From assembly GCF_019649055.1 (NCBI RefSeq), contig NW_026570250.1, forward strand, positions 744,001 to 808,000: a stretch of DNA of 64,000 nt, read 5' to 3'. The position numbers and the translations under genes were made by a program. The notes beneath the pieces were generated by a model, which had not been told where the DNA came from, searched no databases, and worked only from the letters and a program-made list of their open reading frames with translations. Shown piece by piece: positions 10,638 through 24,979 of this stretch. This DNA comes from Paramacrobiotus metropolitanus (Eukaryota > Tardigrada > Eutardigrada > Parachela > Macrobiotidae). Positions within the stretch are counted from its first letter, which is position 1, and every line of letters starts with the position of its first letter.

Positions 10638-13600
10638 TTTTTGTCGTTGGCGTTAGCTCCAAGACGAACTAGTACTCAGACTCCTTATGCAATACGTTCG
10701 TATTTTAGCAATTGTAAAATATGGAGAAATAGTGATAGCATTTGCTACCCGGTGAATGCTGATGATATCCTTCGTAAGAATAAAGAAACACATAATGCGC
10801 AGTCTATCGCCGTAAAAAAAGCAATGGCGGGTGATATTATTATATCCATAGTTCCATTCTACCGGTGCACGGATCATCTATTACAAATACTGCGCTGCAA
10901 ACACGGTTCGACAGAGATAATTTCGAAATTAATGTCTTCGTTAAGCGCGCGTTAAGCATTGGCGAACTATGCTTCACAACTGCACTAATTAATCCCAGAA
11001 GCCGACAAATCGTAGAATATCTAACAAGCGTGGGAACATGACAGTGCATAAAAAGCGATGGCACAATTGGAAAAAAGTGCGAGTATCTTGGTTAGCACAA
11101 TCCAATAATTTCTGTTAACGGTTAGAGATCACTATACTGTCGCGCATGAAATAGAGATTGCTATGAAACTGTGCACGACGAGTAGGCCGGCTTGTCTATA
11201 ACAGTCTTATAACGGCACAACGAAGAAGCCGGTATCTTTTCGCGGTCTGTAACAGTACGTAACAGTCACAAATGACCAGCTGGGCTGGTAAATCAAGGGG
11301 AACATATCTCTTGATAACTCAAATCTAAAATTATAGCTGCCCATACACTGCGCTTGTTTTCCCATAGATTTTCAAGGCCGTTCTAATCATGATCATATTC
11401 GATAAATTTATGCTTGGCAAAACATCACTCGTCGATCTCACGTTTGCGAGGCTGGCAGTGGTCACGCCCAACAAGATGACAAACAAAACTAAGTAAACGT
11501 TATCATAACGCCAATTAATTACAGAAGAATTGAGCGCTGAACGGAATTAAAATCATTGTAATCGACGCCGTTAAAAAATGGGAAAAGGCTCACTATTTTG
11601 CCTAGCATAAACAAACAGCTCTTAATGACCGTGGATAACACTGCGGGATAGTAGACCGCATTTCATGACCGTTCTGTGCAGTGCATGGCAGTACGTATTC
11701 ACAAAAGTCAGACTTCTCAGATTAAAGATGTAAGTGCTAATATCCCATAATATCCCTGCACGACAAGTTTGATTTGTGTACTGCAATGTATCTGTACACG
11801 AACGGCAACGTCAAAATTGACGCGGCAGCATCACCAGCTTAACATCCTTTTTACAGCTCTAAATAGCTCCTTTTTATCATGGGCGTGCGTTTGGTCTGGG
11901 ACTTTTATTGTTGCTTTATATATGGGAATCTTGCATGTCACTTTCGATGCTTAGCGTTTGATTGTATCTAAAAAACAATTTAATTGATGGATTTCTTCAG
12001 TACCATTATGACCGTTAAGTTGAATGCGGCTAGCGGAACCGGCAAGTTTCCTTACAGCTTCGATGCGGAGACATGCAGATTGTCGAACGCCGTGCTTTGC
12101 ACTCTTGTGGGTTAAATAAAATGTTTTACTGTTTTCATTAATCAAATCTTGACTATACAAATCTAACCATAAGGATTGCAAAATTTGAAAATTTTCACCT
12201 TGTTTTAAGCAAATAAATAATTACAATATGTAAAGCCTGTTCAGACAAACGCAGAAGTAGTCAAAACTATAGTACCTTATATTTTAATCTTCTAAAATTA
12301 TGAAATAAGATTGCCACTTCCGAATAGAAAATGTTCAAACTATTTCAAATCTTTTTAAAAAATAGAAGTTTTTTATTGCAAATAGAAAGACTTCAGGCGC
12401 GATAACAAGGGCCAGCAAATGGGTCAGAAGAAACAATCAATTTCCCCAAATTTCCATGGCACACGCATTTTGCTCGAGGGATTTGAGGCAATTATCCGAG
12501 GGAAGTGAGGAGAAAGCAATAACTAAATTACCTAGTTGTTTATGCAAATTTGAACACAAAGAGAAATTGTTTATCTTTGATAAAGCTTTACATTATAGCA
12601 GCTTTTGAATAATTGCCGAATACCGTACAATCTTCGTGTTTTGTTATATTGTTTAAGATGAGCGTACGCACAAAATGGGATGAAAGGTTGCACAACTGTT
12701 TGATTGATCGAAAATATCCGGAGCAAAACGACCATTTAACTTTGCTACGGGTATGTTGCGTTCGTTCTCATGCAGGTATTTTGTGGTTATCTGTGAGAAA
12801 AGTTAATTGCTTAAATGCACGTTTCACTTGGCAAATAGGCTTCCATTAGGCGATAACGCACTTATCAACGCTAGCACGAAAATCAGTTTATTATTTTATT
12901 GTTTCTCAAGAAAGAATTACATTAGCGGCATGGATTTATGAAGCAGGCTATCCATACATTGTACTCTGTACATCGCAATTTATTGTAGCAAATTGCTTAC
13001 AAATTTGAAATTAAAGATACAAATAATTTCCAAACACGTTTGCACCAGAATCTGTTCACATGTACTACTTACTGGTCGAGATTAATGTGTATAGATCGTT
13101 TCATTCGTACTACGATTCTTATTTTATGTTTATATAGCATTCATATCTTAACAGGGGGGTTTGAGCAAAAAAGTTAATTTTTTCTTTAAATCTCAGTGCA
13201 AATTTGTTTTCATTCGGACAACTTTAGAGTTGTTACGGCTGGATACAAACTTCCCGTTAACACATAATACAGATACTTTTACCCTGTACACAGCCAACAG
13301 AAGCGCCTGCGCCACCCATGAAAAACAACAAGAAAAAGCAAACTTTATCGCACACATCCATCACCACATGTCATTTATGATTTGCAGCCTGAATAATGTA
13401 AGCTTATCTCAAGGATCAAAGACCTACGACCATGCTGCAATCTTCCCAGTAGCCAGGAAACATGCCGCATCAGAGACGTAATCCATCTTCCCAGCAATGG
13501 TCTATACACAAGGCGTGTTAAGATGGAGTTACCTATGCACAATTTTATTTTATTTGAAAAACACAGCAGACGACCTTTCATGACATCCAGTACACACTAA

Positions 13601-15411
13601 TGTGAAATTATTGATAGTTCCCTATCGTTTGCAGTTTTCTTGTCACATAATAGTATGTATAGAGATTCGTGAATGTTACGCTACGCATACATGCGCCAAA
13701 GTAGCTAACAATACAAGTACGGATCTCCAACGTAAAAATGCCGACTTGCAATACAAGCGTATCACCGAAAATCAGCCACAAAACAAAGGAGGTTCTGTCA
13801 GAATCCTGATAACCTTACTTTGAAGAGCAAAATCGTAAAGTAGAAAGTGCGCGATAGCATTACTTTTATGAATCTGTTTACCTTAATGCGGGCGCCTTGT
13901 TGGTACTTTGCATAAAGGAAATTTACGATATTTAGACAGACGTGAAAGGAAATTTTTACTGCTACGTTTCCTACATTTCTTTTAATTAGCGAGAAGAGAG
14001 GCAAAATGTTGCTCTCATACAGCTTTACGTCATCAAACTTCACAAATAATTACGTTATGATTTTCCAGAAATTAACCAAGGACACTATTTCAAAGAGTTG
14101 AATAACAGCAGCGTCTGTTATATATGGACATAGGCAGCTCGTTTATGGTCCTTCCGGATCGCCGGAAAATGCACAGCTACTTGGACAACGACAACTGAAA
14201 CACGGTCTAAAATTACCGATTAGCATGATTTTGTATTTGGACAGAATTTATTATTTTAATAAGATGGATGCAAGATTGTGTTTCTTGACCGGTAGCAAAG
14301 CTAAAATTAGCTTGCAGAAAACTGGTAAATGCAAATACGTTCAAAATCGGTACAGAGTGTGGGGGTGTGTTTGATATGCATATTTTATAATTATATCATA
14401 TTTGTACGAGTAGTGAATCTACACACAAATGCACTCAATAAAGCTTTCTTATTAACGCACACCAACAGTGTGGTGATAGTCTACGTACAACCAAAAGAAT
14501 TTCACATTAACAATATCCTTTATTACACGGTAATTTACACCCGTATAGGAAAAAAAGCGGCCACTACTGTAAATTGAATCAAACTATTGTAGACTAAATT
14601 AGTCATTTATTTGTGCAACTTTTGTTTCCAGTTAAAGGATTAATAGTTTACCACTGAACAGCTATATAATTAGCGCTTCTAGATCTGTTTAACTGAATTG
14701 TGTGGCTACTGTTTACGCAGCGCTTGATAAATGATTCCGGGCGTCTGAGGACACTCGGTTAATTATACGATACTGCTTTGCCACCTCATATGAACTGCTT
14801 AAGAATGAGAATGATTCAACAACCCACTTTGCTGTTTATTGACATTTTTTAAAGAAATTAGATTCAAAATTTTACATATTATTTGCAGATACCAAATTGT
14901 TTACCATAACATGTAATTTTTTTGCGATAAACTTAGGTGAAGCTCTTATTTTGAATAAGATTTCGTTTTTCTACAGGTGAAAGGTACCTTAGTTTCAAAC
15001 ACAATGTAATACGAAATCAGACAAAACTCGATAGAAACGTTCTTACGGGAATCCATACGATTTTTCATGTTATGAAATTCAGTTAATTTGGGCACCATAA
15101 TTTCTGAAACTCAAACGATGATAGAGTGGTAATACAATAGAAACAATGTTGCACAATAAGTTTTGGATTGTTTTTCTGCTCTTTTGGAGCCTACCGCAGT
15201 TGTTCACGGTAAACTTACTCCCAGCAAAATGCGAATGATTCACAGGTGATGGTACCTATACACGGTAGAGTATTGATATAAGGTGTTAGAAAGTGGCCGA
15301 ATCCATGTGGTCAAGCCAGCTGTTCTAATTTAGTCAAGCGATAGTGCGCAATTTACCCCATACCACAATGAGCTGCTGCTGGTTGTAAACTGTAAAACCA
15401 AGCAGGCCGGC

Positions 15412-15606
15412 TTGGGTTGTCTGTGGCCGCGCAATGTATATGTGGACGATGCGCTTATGATGGAAAAGGGTGCTAATCCTATTGTCCGCGAGCTTGTTAA
15501 AAGATGGATTGATCGTCGCATTAAGAGTCAAAATGGGCATGACCCAAAGTCGCCAGGCAATCGACAGATAATCACTATTTCAAAATTGGCTTGTAACGTG
15601 GCTGCA
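15412..15606 (+). pseudogene. Unassigned coding-like fragment
   Basis: A 65-codon open stretch has a balanced, protein-like composition (NVYVDDALMMEKGANPIVRE, then WIDRRIKSQNG). It lies in an otherwise AT-rich region and has no visible splice partners; an AG occurs just upstream near 15400. It may be an isolated exon or a mobile-element remnant. I do not recognise the family, and the open frame could be chance. Confidence 0.2.
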
Positions 15607-18600
15607 TGAAAATGTAGTCTTCCTTTCTTTTCATTCTCTTCCTGTCGCCCAACAAGCATTATTACATTTTGTGCGTTAGGGTACAATCTTAAGCTCGCAT
15701 CAAGGAATGATTAAAGACATCAAACACTGATCAAACATCAATCATATGTATAAGATGACCACAACAGACAATTGTGATTAGCGTAGACGTATCTGCGCAT
15801 AGCTTGCATTAATTAACAACTGCATTTTTCTTTTAAGTAGTACGCTTCAGTTACCAGTTGTCAGTAATTTGTAATGTACATCTACGCGTCAATCGTTTAT
15901 CTACTTCTTAAGCGGATTATTGTTTATGTTTGTTTATGTTTATATTATTTTGCTGCATTACGGGCATTGAAAATTATGCAAATTCGCATATTCTATCATA
16001 ACATGCTTAACTGCATTTAAAAATAAGAGTACGGTACTTAAACTGTGCTAAACTATACGCTCCAAACCTTGATCCGTTGATTTGTTTGCCCACATAACAT
16101 ATTGACACAGTAAATATTCACCGTACTGACCCCGTTATTAACTGCCAGGCAGTAACAAAACACCATCGATTGATTACCAAATTATTAAAAAAACAGGCAA
16201 TCATGATCAGCGTTAGCCTTTCTTTTTGCCTAATTTCATTCAGTAAATATATGGCTCACTGTGTTCACTTTCATTTGCTACACACGCGCTACAGACTGTT
16301 CCCGCTTCGACCGCCGGGAAAAAACAGCGAATGATGCTCATAGTGAAATAGGCGACTGATTTCGTTATTGTTAGACATACAGTACAATAGTACTAGTCAC
16401 ATACTGCACATGCTGCTCACTTTTTCTTTGCGTAATCTGATATTTCCACTGTTTCGTCAATTTTGTAACTAGTAATTTATTTAGAAACTTTTTATTTAGT
16501 TTAGCCGATACTTTTACATGCTACATAGCACTCAAAATAATATTGGTTTATCACAAAATTATAATAATTAAGCGCAAAGCCATTCCGCACTGCGAAAGGA
16601 ATTATGTTACGGTGACCGAGAAGAAAACGTAGGAGTAAGAAAGAATGTGTAACGCATATTTTGTGTATTGAGAACTGAGATTACTCAGAAATAGGTAACA
16701 TGCTTTTTCTCATACAAATAAAGGATGAAATTTTATAAGTTTTGTGAATAATACAAGTTCGCGCACAGTGCTCAGCGCCTGTGTGTGACCGAACCGGATT
16801 GACCGAATTGAGGCGGGTTTGGGCAATGGAGAAAGCGTAAGTGAGATCTTTACCATGTCTAATTCATGCCTTACCGTGTTCTCATGGATTCTTTACTTAA
16901 AATCCTCTTAAGAATATGCAAAAATACAATAGGGTTGACACACTTACCGGCTAGCAGTAAACGTCGGCTCTGGGAAACAGCAGAGCATTTCGACATCGGA
17001 TGTAGGCGGTGCGCGCTTGTCATGTTTGGATGCAGAGGGAGAAGGAATTAAAGTCCAATTTACTTTCGTTTACATGTTGTTGCCGGCTGGATACAGCCGT
17101 ATAAAGCTTCCGGTGGGTGATAATGGCAGTTTTAGCTGGGACATCAGATTAGGACGGACATACGTCACACGTATCACTGCCCTACATATTCCATATATTC
17201 GTATAATATTTTCAAAATATTTACCAATATTAATACCGGTTCAATGCACGAAGAAACGTTACGCAACAGTTAAAGAAGATCAACTCCCGTACGGCATCCG
17301 AAAATCGATACTAGTTAAGCGGCATAATTCTTTGTCGCAGAATAAACTTTATACGCGATATTCCAAATAGTTTCTGTTACACTATGCTGAAAACTTTGGC
17401 AACCACTAGCACTGTTTAGAATGCACTGCTGAAAATCCGATCCGCCAGATGCGAGAAGGATGTGGTCATACAGAATTACGCTTTAAAAGACCAGTGATAG
17501 CTGCAAGTTAAATTTATTGGTGATGTATGGAGGAGGCGGGGTCGACTAGGTGGCCCGGCCCCTACGTCCGAGCTGGTTTTGACCCTTTCTTTGTATACAT
17601 CAGAAATAAGTTTTCCCCAGACGAATATGTATATGGTAGTACAAATATAGTTATACAATAATGGTTATTGGCAAAAAATAAGTCGTACTGCTGCAAGAAC
17701 AATAATTATTCTGTGTTGTCTTTAATGCTTTGTTTGGTCTATCAACAGCTTTTGAAATCAGCCCGACTGCTTACACGGCTAACTGCGTTGTTGTGACAAG
17801 ACACGATACTTGTATGTCTGTCTAACGTTCCAAACTTATAATTGAATGTTAAAACGGTAATTACATGGTGGGATTCTGAAAAAAGCAGCTGCTTGTTCAA
17901 CGGTGGACATTGTGAAAGAAAGGCTGTGATTTAACATATAATTATTGTGGAATAAATACTTAATTCAACTTACAAAGGCAATGATTTGAAAGACGGACAA
18001 AAATGTACATATTCTCAAGGCCAGTTGCAGAGGAATAGCTGCAAAACACAAATGATGGTTCAATATGCAAAAGTACTGCCGGCGAAGCGAAATGGATAAT
18101 ATTGTAAATCTGAATATTATGTGTATTTGTTAAGCATTAGTGCGCCAATGCGCAATTTGGTTCATTTACAAAAATTTTTCGACTCCGATAACTGCAACAG
18201 TACGCGTATTGAAAGCTGTCATGGTTATACTACGAATTTTTTGGGTTTTAAAAACACCTTGTCAGACAACATGACAAACGTAAAATCAGTAAGGAGTAAT
18301 TGTACTTTTGAACATGCAGTAGTCTTCGATAAGTTTCTTCGAGCAGTTTCTTCGCAAAATGCAATTAACGATAAGTTTTTCTATTGCTATTTATTACTGA
18401 AGGGTAAAAAGGTGCAAAAAAAGTACCAGTTACTGTGGGACAACCTCCACAATCGGATACTGAGAGTATCGGATTAATCCGAACGCATTACAGTTTCTTA
18501 CCTGCACCGTATCTGGCACTGAAGTGGACACTCTGAAAAGACAATACGATAAAAAAAGCGCGCCTTTTGAACATAGTTAATGCATTTCATTTATATTTAG

Positions 18601-18988
18601 AAGCGCTAGAACGCTTTGTATAATAAAGTTTTTTTTGAGCGATTAATAAGCAAGTTTCAAAGGCGCAATAGCACGCGTAACTACACTAAGCACAATACCA
18701 TAGTAATCCAATCATGTCGTCTTTGTTTGAAGACAGGATATTATTTTTGATACAATTTTATCGCTCACGTTTGGATAAAAACAAATTTATCAAATTAGAG
18801 TTAAAACTTACAAATTCGTTGTTGCGCACTTAAACGCTGATTTTGTAAATGAATTGCTGTATTCACACCGTCGTCTAAATAATACAAAGCCTCCGATACA
18901 TGTGTGCTTGTCAGATGAACTTAGCGTCATGTTACAGTTTCCAGATGTTCCCGATTTTATGGGAACATTGTTTGTCACTGCGGGAGCA

Positions 18989-19331
18989 TCATCCCGTACC
19001 ATTAGGCGAGTTCTCGTCGTAATCAACCAAAAAATTTAATAACACGTAACCCCGTCTGCCGACCCACTTTCTCATACATTTACGTGCACTTCCGCCCACA
19101 TTAAAGGGCAATCTTGTTATGGATTTCAATAGCAACCTGCGTGATGTCATTAATTGTCGCCATACAACTGTGTATGTCCGTTCGTTCATATTGAATTGTT
19201 TCTGTTCGAAGGTCGGTGAGAAAAAGGCTACTTTGACCTATAATAAGCCGAATGCAGATCTTTAATTCATTAGGCGTAATGCCGCGCCATCTCCGACCTC
19301 TATTCTTCCGATGCAAAATAATATCTTTCAC
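18989..19331 (-). pseudogene. Possible piggyBac-type transposase remnant
   Basis: Two overlapping minus-strand frames are involved. The upstream one contains RRWRGITPNELKICIRLIIG. This resembles the W..(I/T)T..EL..F(I/L)G motif at the start of piggyBac-type (DDE_Tnp_1_7) transposase domains. The downstream one contains RKWVGRRGYVLLNFLVDYDE, reminiscent of the later GY.L.F.VY segment of the same family. The pieces are in different frames and much of the domain is missing between them, so any element is decayed. The resemblance is from memory and weak. Confidence 0.3.
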
Positions 19332-21339
19332 AAACCACAGTTACAGTACTATGCAGTGCATGTGCAGCACTATATGCAGTTGCCTGCAAGAAAACAACGT
19401 TTAGTTTAACAAAAGGAATTTTGCACTGCATCGCTTGATCTTTAACCTCACCTAAAATACACGAACAAGGTTTCGTAAAACTGTGCTGTACCGAACTCCC
19501 GCTTATAAATTGTCTCTGTTGTGTCCCAATCTCGCATGATGTTTTGAAGCATTGTGTTAGCATGCAACCGGTATCGTATTTATTGCTGTGCTGCCTGTGC
19601 ATTAAAATATATAAGACATAACAGTGCTGAAACAGCTTTATACAAATTTATGATAGCTCTGCGTCATAATATTTATAGGGAATCTTTTTATCTTACAATT
19701 AGCTTATTCTGAGAAGAACTGTACATGTTCCAGCCAAATGAATTTTGAAAATTAAAACAACGCCTTACAGATAAACTTTTACGGACATACTGTCAACGTT
19801 GGATAAGCGAGGCACTTAAAAGCACAACAATAGTACTTTGCCGTAGTATGCAGGAACATACGTATAACATGGGCACAGAATTAGAATAAATTTAAGCAAG
19901 AAAGAATCAGTAAATAATTCAGGGTGTTTAGAATTATTCTTTATGATTTATAGTTTATGCTCTTCCAGATGCCTACTGTATAGCATGTTTTACCTTATAA
20001 TTAATTGGATTTTTCCGTGAAATTCTGACCTTTCCGTTTGCTATGGGTTGTACCGGTGCATGTCATCACTTTATCGTCGTTATGTTTAAATTATCATTTC
20101 TGGAGCAAAAAAAGTAAAAAAAGTGATCAATTGGGAGTAGACGCCTCACATTTCCGTTTTGTTATTAAAAGAGAGCGTTTAATGGCTTGTCAAAGTCTGA
20201 AGCCAAAAACAATAAGTGACAAATTTTCTGCATAGATGCACAGTTTCACACAAAACGCGTTCAAAAGCATTTTTCTGTTTTGTATCACCCGCTACAAACG
20301 CAGTTCACTCTCTGTATGTGTGCAAACAACACTCAACTAAAAAATTAAATCAAAACTTAATTCAGATTAAAGGCGATATTTTTAATAGAGAAAAAGTTAC
20401 TTGAAAGAGGACTTTCTTTTTTTATAATGCGAAGGATCGTGAATTTACCAGCATTTGAAAACCAAGAAAATTTTCGTCCAAAATGTTATTTTGAGTTTGT
20501 GAACCTTTCAGGTTTGCAAGCGGTTACCATCACAGTAATTACAAGGAAAGCACTAAACCAGAAGTTACATCCACAATGGGTTTTTGAAAACGATCGTGGT
20601 TTATAAGCTGCTTAAAGTAGCGCAATACCCTATATTAAAATAGCACAAGCTAAGATATTTTCGATTTGACCATTTTTCATCGGACTACACTTAGTTCTTA
20701 TTTTGTGTAATAGCTTTTAGACTAAGTAAAATAACATAAAATATAACAAAAACAGACTAAATAAGTGAAAACGTCGCCCGCGTTACATTACTCAGTCATG
20801 GAAACATCAAGTAACTTATGTTCCACGAACGATGGCCCACGACCATAGCTTGTAAAAGTTGTTCGGATGGTGCGTCGCTTCCTTGCGGAGAGTTATGATT
20901 CTTGCAACACTTTACTTATATTTTTATAGGTATTAAATCTGAAAATTTTGTATTGACTGCAGTCAAAGCTCAAACATGGCAGCATGCAATTCTGCGCATG
21001 ATTTTTGGGATATTTTTTGGATAGAAGTACAAGAGTCAGACACCGCAGAACAAAAGCGAGTATGTCATCTTTAGAAACAAATGTCCGAGCTTGTGTATAA
21101 CATGTTAGTATGAACTTTAAATTTGTTTCATATCAAATCTACTATTAAATGTTTTTGTACTTATGCGTACCTCTGCTCAAATTTCAAAGGTATTCTGCAG
21201 TATTTGCATGCAATTAATCGTTCTCCATGCATAAAATTTGTATTTAATCGTGTTCAGCTTCGCAGTTGGTTTAGAACTTTAGCACATATCCGTTGTTGTG
21301 GTTTCCCCAGGAGAAATGCGGCTGACATACGTGAGGTGT

Positions 21340-22826
21340 ATTAGCAACGGGGCCATCACTAATGAGGTGTGATTTCGGCTTCCTTTGTGTCATTTCGGTA
21401 GAACCGCGTGGCCACGTATACCATACGCGTCAATGGGAAAAATGGTACCCTAGTTTAGATTTTGAACTGTATGTGGTTATTAGTTCAACTTTTCACTTTC
21501 ATGAAGAGAAACCAATTGTGCAAAATTAAATTTTCTTCTGCACATGCTTTTTTATAAAAAATTAGGATGAACTGCTGAAGCACAGTGAGGTGTTCTTTGC
21601 GGCAATTCAATCGCTGATATGTGTCTGTGAAGGTGCGCATGCTTACTGTTATCTGTACTACTACGCAGTATGACGGGGCATAGTACAGATAAGACTATAG
21701 TCAAGCTCTTTTTTTGTCGAATGGAATCTTATTCAGATTGGCGATACTAATCTTTCACAGGTTTTCGGTAAAATTTCACGTCAAGTTGTTGTATTCTGGT
21801 GTTAGTACTGACTTATGAGCGTTAGCTACATACTTACTGTAATATTTACTTATTGTCTCATTTCGTATATTTAAACCAGATACATTTTTACCGCTGTTAT
21901 TAATCAGGTCGACTACATTCTTATGCTGGAATCCGATCCTACACCTACTGTAGCATTTAATTGGTTATCTGCAAATGCTTTGCAGTAAGCATCATGTGTC
22001 ATGTCGCATGTCGAATTTCAGGCATAACAAGGCAATGTTAATAAAATTCTTATTATTATATAAAATATATTATACAAAAATTCGTTGTAATATTAAGTAA
22101 GAAACACAGCGCGTAATTTGGACCAACAAAGCATTGTTGGTCGTAAATAGCCCAGTCTTAAAATTTTTCTTATTTCCTTCGATTTTCTGAGTTTACCGTC
22201 TCATAAGAAATAAGTAAAAGAAACTTTTTATTTTATTATTCATATGCTAGTCAAACCACTCTGTTCTCTTTTCAATACAATTGACTGGTTCAAGCTACAT
22301 AATAACATTAACTCTAAATTTATCCTGAACGTATGCTAGCCGTGCCAGGCTTTGCATGCACTATGGAAGTACGCAGTTCTTAAAAATTATGCAGTTCCGC
22401 GTCCAGAATCAATACATTTCACGGTGTTTTGTTAAACTTACGTGTATTATAATTTGGAAAATATCATTCCGAGTAACCACCGATACAACGCGGATTCGCG
22501 TATAACTAGGGTAGACGTTCAACTGAAAGAAGTAACTTTCCGCACATTATTGTAAGCATGCAGCTTATTTCATATAGGAGCATTTTCTACAACATTAATC
22601 ATTTGTATAAATTTAATTTCCTTCATTAACAGTTGTGAGACGAATATCGAAAAAAATTGTAATGTCCGATTTAAGTCATTCAATCAACGCGTTTTCGTAT
22701 GTACTGTATAAATGGCAAGCAAGCCACTGTCCATCTGGTGCGCGATATGCGTTCTACCGAAATGACAAACGCTGAGCGCGCTACGCCTCACATACCCTCG
22801 GCTCGCCTGATGGCCCCGTTGCTAAT
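21340..22826. mobile_element. Inverted-repeat pair bounding 1.49 kb of AT-rich DNA
   Basis: ATTAGCAACGGGGCCATCA begins at 21340, and its reverse complement ends at 22826. Within each arm a second matching block (TGTCATTTCGGTAGAAC) lies about 50-70 bp further in, so the arms match in order and orientation but have diverged between blocks. The interior has no transposase-like open frame. This fits a degraded non-autonomous DNA transposon with TIRs of about 85 bp. No clear target-site duplication is visible. An inverted segmental duplication is an alternative. Confidence 0.5.
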
Positions 22827-24299
22827 TCAGCACATTCATTAGAGTGGCGCGAGTCTCGCGTTTGCCCGAAATGGCGAGCGGCAATGCTTAATGACGTACC
22901 AGTAGAGATCTTATATACTTATATAGATCATATATATTTCATTTACCGATAGTACAAAATATTACCGTTTATAACCGATAACGCATCCCACGGCGCTGGG
23001 TTTTTACGTAACATCGTTTTTAATTTCGTTTAACCTAATATTAAAGAAGTCTGCAAAATCCCATTGTGCGTATAGGCACCAAATGATTCAAGTCCTCAAG
23101 CTCACTTCACTTTTGACAGGAGCGATGCATATATAGACATATGCCGTACACAAATACATATAAAGTATACATCTGTTACAGAGTTATGTTAAATTATCCC
23201 ACATACCTGCATTTGTCACACAGTTAAACTGCAAATTTTAAATCATTCACCAAGATCATCCATCATTTACAGTAGATCATTTAAATCATTCAACTTCATT
23301 TCACTTTTTGTCCGCATGAAGCGCCGGTCTTTTGATTTACGCGTGTAAAACAGGTGTAGTCAACTGTGACGTGGCTCCCGATTGTTGGTTAACGATTATT
23401 AACGCCCTTACTTTTTTTGGATTTATAGTTGTAAAAACCGTTTGACAAAACTGCCTAACTAGTAATAAATGCAAAAGCTATGTTGAAAGTCCAAATCCGG
23501 ATGTCGGAATGCAATACATATCGTTTTTTTGGTGTACTTGTACAGATACACTACAAAGGGGAAAAACCAGGTACGCACTACCAGATCACCTGCTCAATGT
23601 ACTGTATTTATTTTTGTAATCTTTCAAAATCTTACTGTATGTAACTGATCAGTTCTTTCGTTGATATTGTCGCCATAAAGACTAAAACGATTCAGCTTGC
23701 AAATACTGCGAAGTATTTACTTATTACTTATTAGTAAATTATTTTGCAGCTTACTACAGATATGCTATGATTGATACAACGTGCTCGGTATTTTTTTACA
23801 TTTTCAGTTGGTCATTTTAAGTATAACGGTTCCTATCTGGGAAAGAAGCTGCTTTCATGGAGAATCTGCTATAGCAATTTTGTCGTTCGTCTGGGACCTG
23901 TGCAAACCATAAATGCAACGTGGTAATTTTTAGGTTGGATACGCATATATACTTTTATCTACCCATTTTAAGCGCAAATCGCGCTAATCAAATATCTGAC
24001 AATTAACATTCAAATTTATGCTTGTTATTATACATGTTCTGCTGCATTAGATATGACCAGCTGTAAATATAAAAAGGATGAAGGCAGGTTTACAGGTACA
24101 GTGAATGGGTGCAGTACAAAGTGGCTGCATCAATCCATTGTGCCAGATCTGGTATGTTATTATTGCAGGTGACTCGTGCTTGTCAATACTTGAAAATCTG
24201 CTCTACATTCGCGATCCCATACTCCACAATGCCGTACTTCTAAATATGGATATAATTCTTGAAAATGCGGACTGAATAACGGCTGCAACTGGGTCTGTA

Positions 24300-24480
24300 A
24301 TAAGTGCGATTCGCGCCGCGGTAGCCGTAAGCGGGTTACGGTTAGTTAGCTCGCTGCTTGCCGGCACATTGCTACTGCATGCCTGCCCTTATCCGTACAA
24401 GTGCGAGTGCTTCTTCCCGCCATCTGTCAGCTCCCGTCAATATGGCTGCACCGACACTACCGCACGCTTTCTTTTGTGAT
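24300..24480. promoter_or_regulatory. GC-richer, CpG-containing patch upstream of the Beat-like gene
   Basis: The patch has many CpG dinucleotides (for example CGCGCCGCGG) in a strongly AT-rich neighbourhood. It includes an AATATGGCTGC element similar to YY1-type ATGGC sites. It lies 1.2 kb upstream of the first coding exon at 25649, so it could belong to that gene's promoter or 5' UTR. No TATA/initiator pair was found here. This is only a compositional call. Confidence 0.2.
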
Positions 24481-24979
24481 CATTGTATTGTTAATTAAGC
24501 AATTTTAAAAAAAAGGAAGGCTAAAGAAAACGACGGGTCGTTCTAATTTAAACCTGGTACGATTTATATTTCCAAAGTACTTTAACACGGATCTTTCTCT
24601 GTACAACAATTTGCAAGAATATATTGAATTTGCTTTAAACGAGTGCTTTTTCGCAAGCGACGTATGTATAATTATAGTGATATAATTATTGTTCCAGCCA
24701 CATAGTGCACAGGTTGTCAGAACTGCAAAATGCACTAACGTACCACACACGTTACGCATACCGCTTATGGCGCTTAATAGATTTATTCAGCCACTAGTTG
24801 GAAATTTGTATGTATAACTGTTCCTGCTTAAAATCAAGGAAATAATCAAGAAATTCACAAAACCAGCCCGAATAAGTGTGCTGCGAAACTGCCTGATTAC
24901 TGAACGCCCGCAGCAGTACAATCGCAGATAACAAACAAATTTCGCGTTATTACTTTCACGGTAGGGAGCCAGTAATTAA

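Noticed and set aside
12658-12750. ATG frame of 31 codons ending at a GTATGT donor (MSVRTKWDERLHNCLIDRKY)
   Set aside because: It looks like a first exon, but no downstream exon in phase could be found, so it is recorded only as a possibility.
18121-18477. 118-codon plus-strand open frame
   Set aside because: No splice context, domain or recognisable motif; such lengths occur by chance in AT-rich DNA of this size.
20976-21059. ATG frame of 28 codons ending at a GTATGT donor (HDFWDIFWIEVQESDTAEQ)
   Set aside because: Same reason: no continuing exon and no family recognised.
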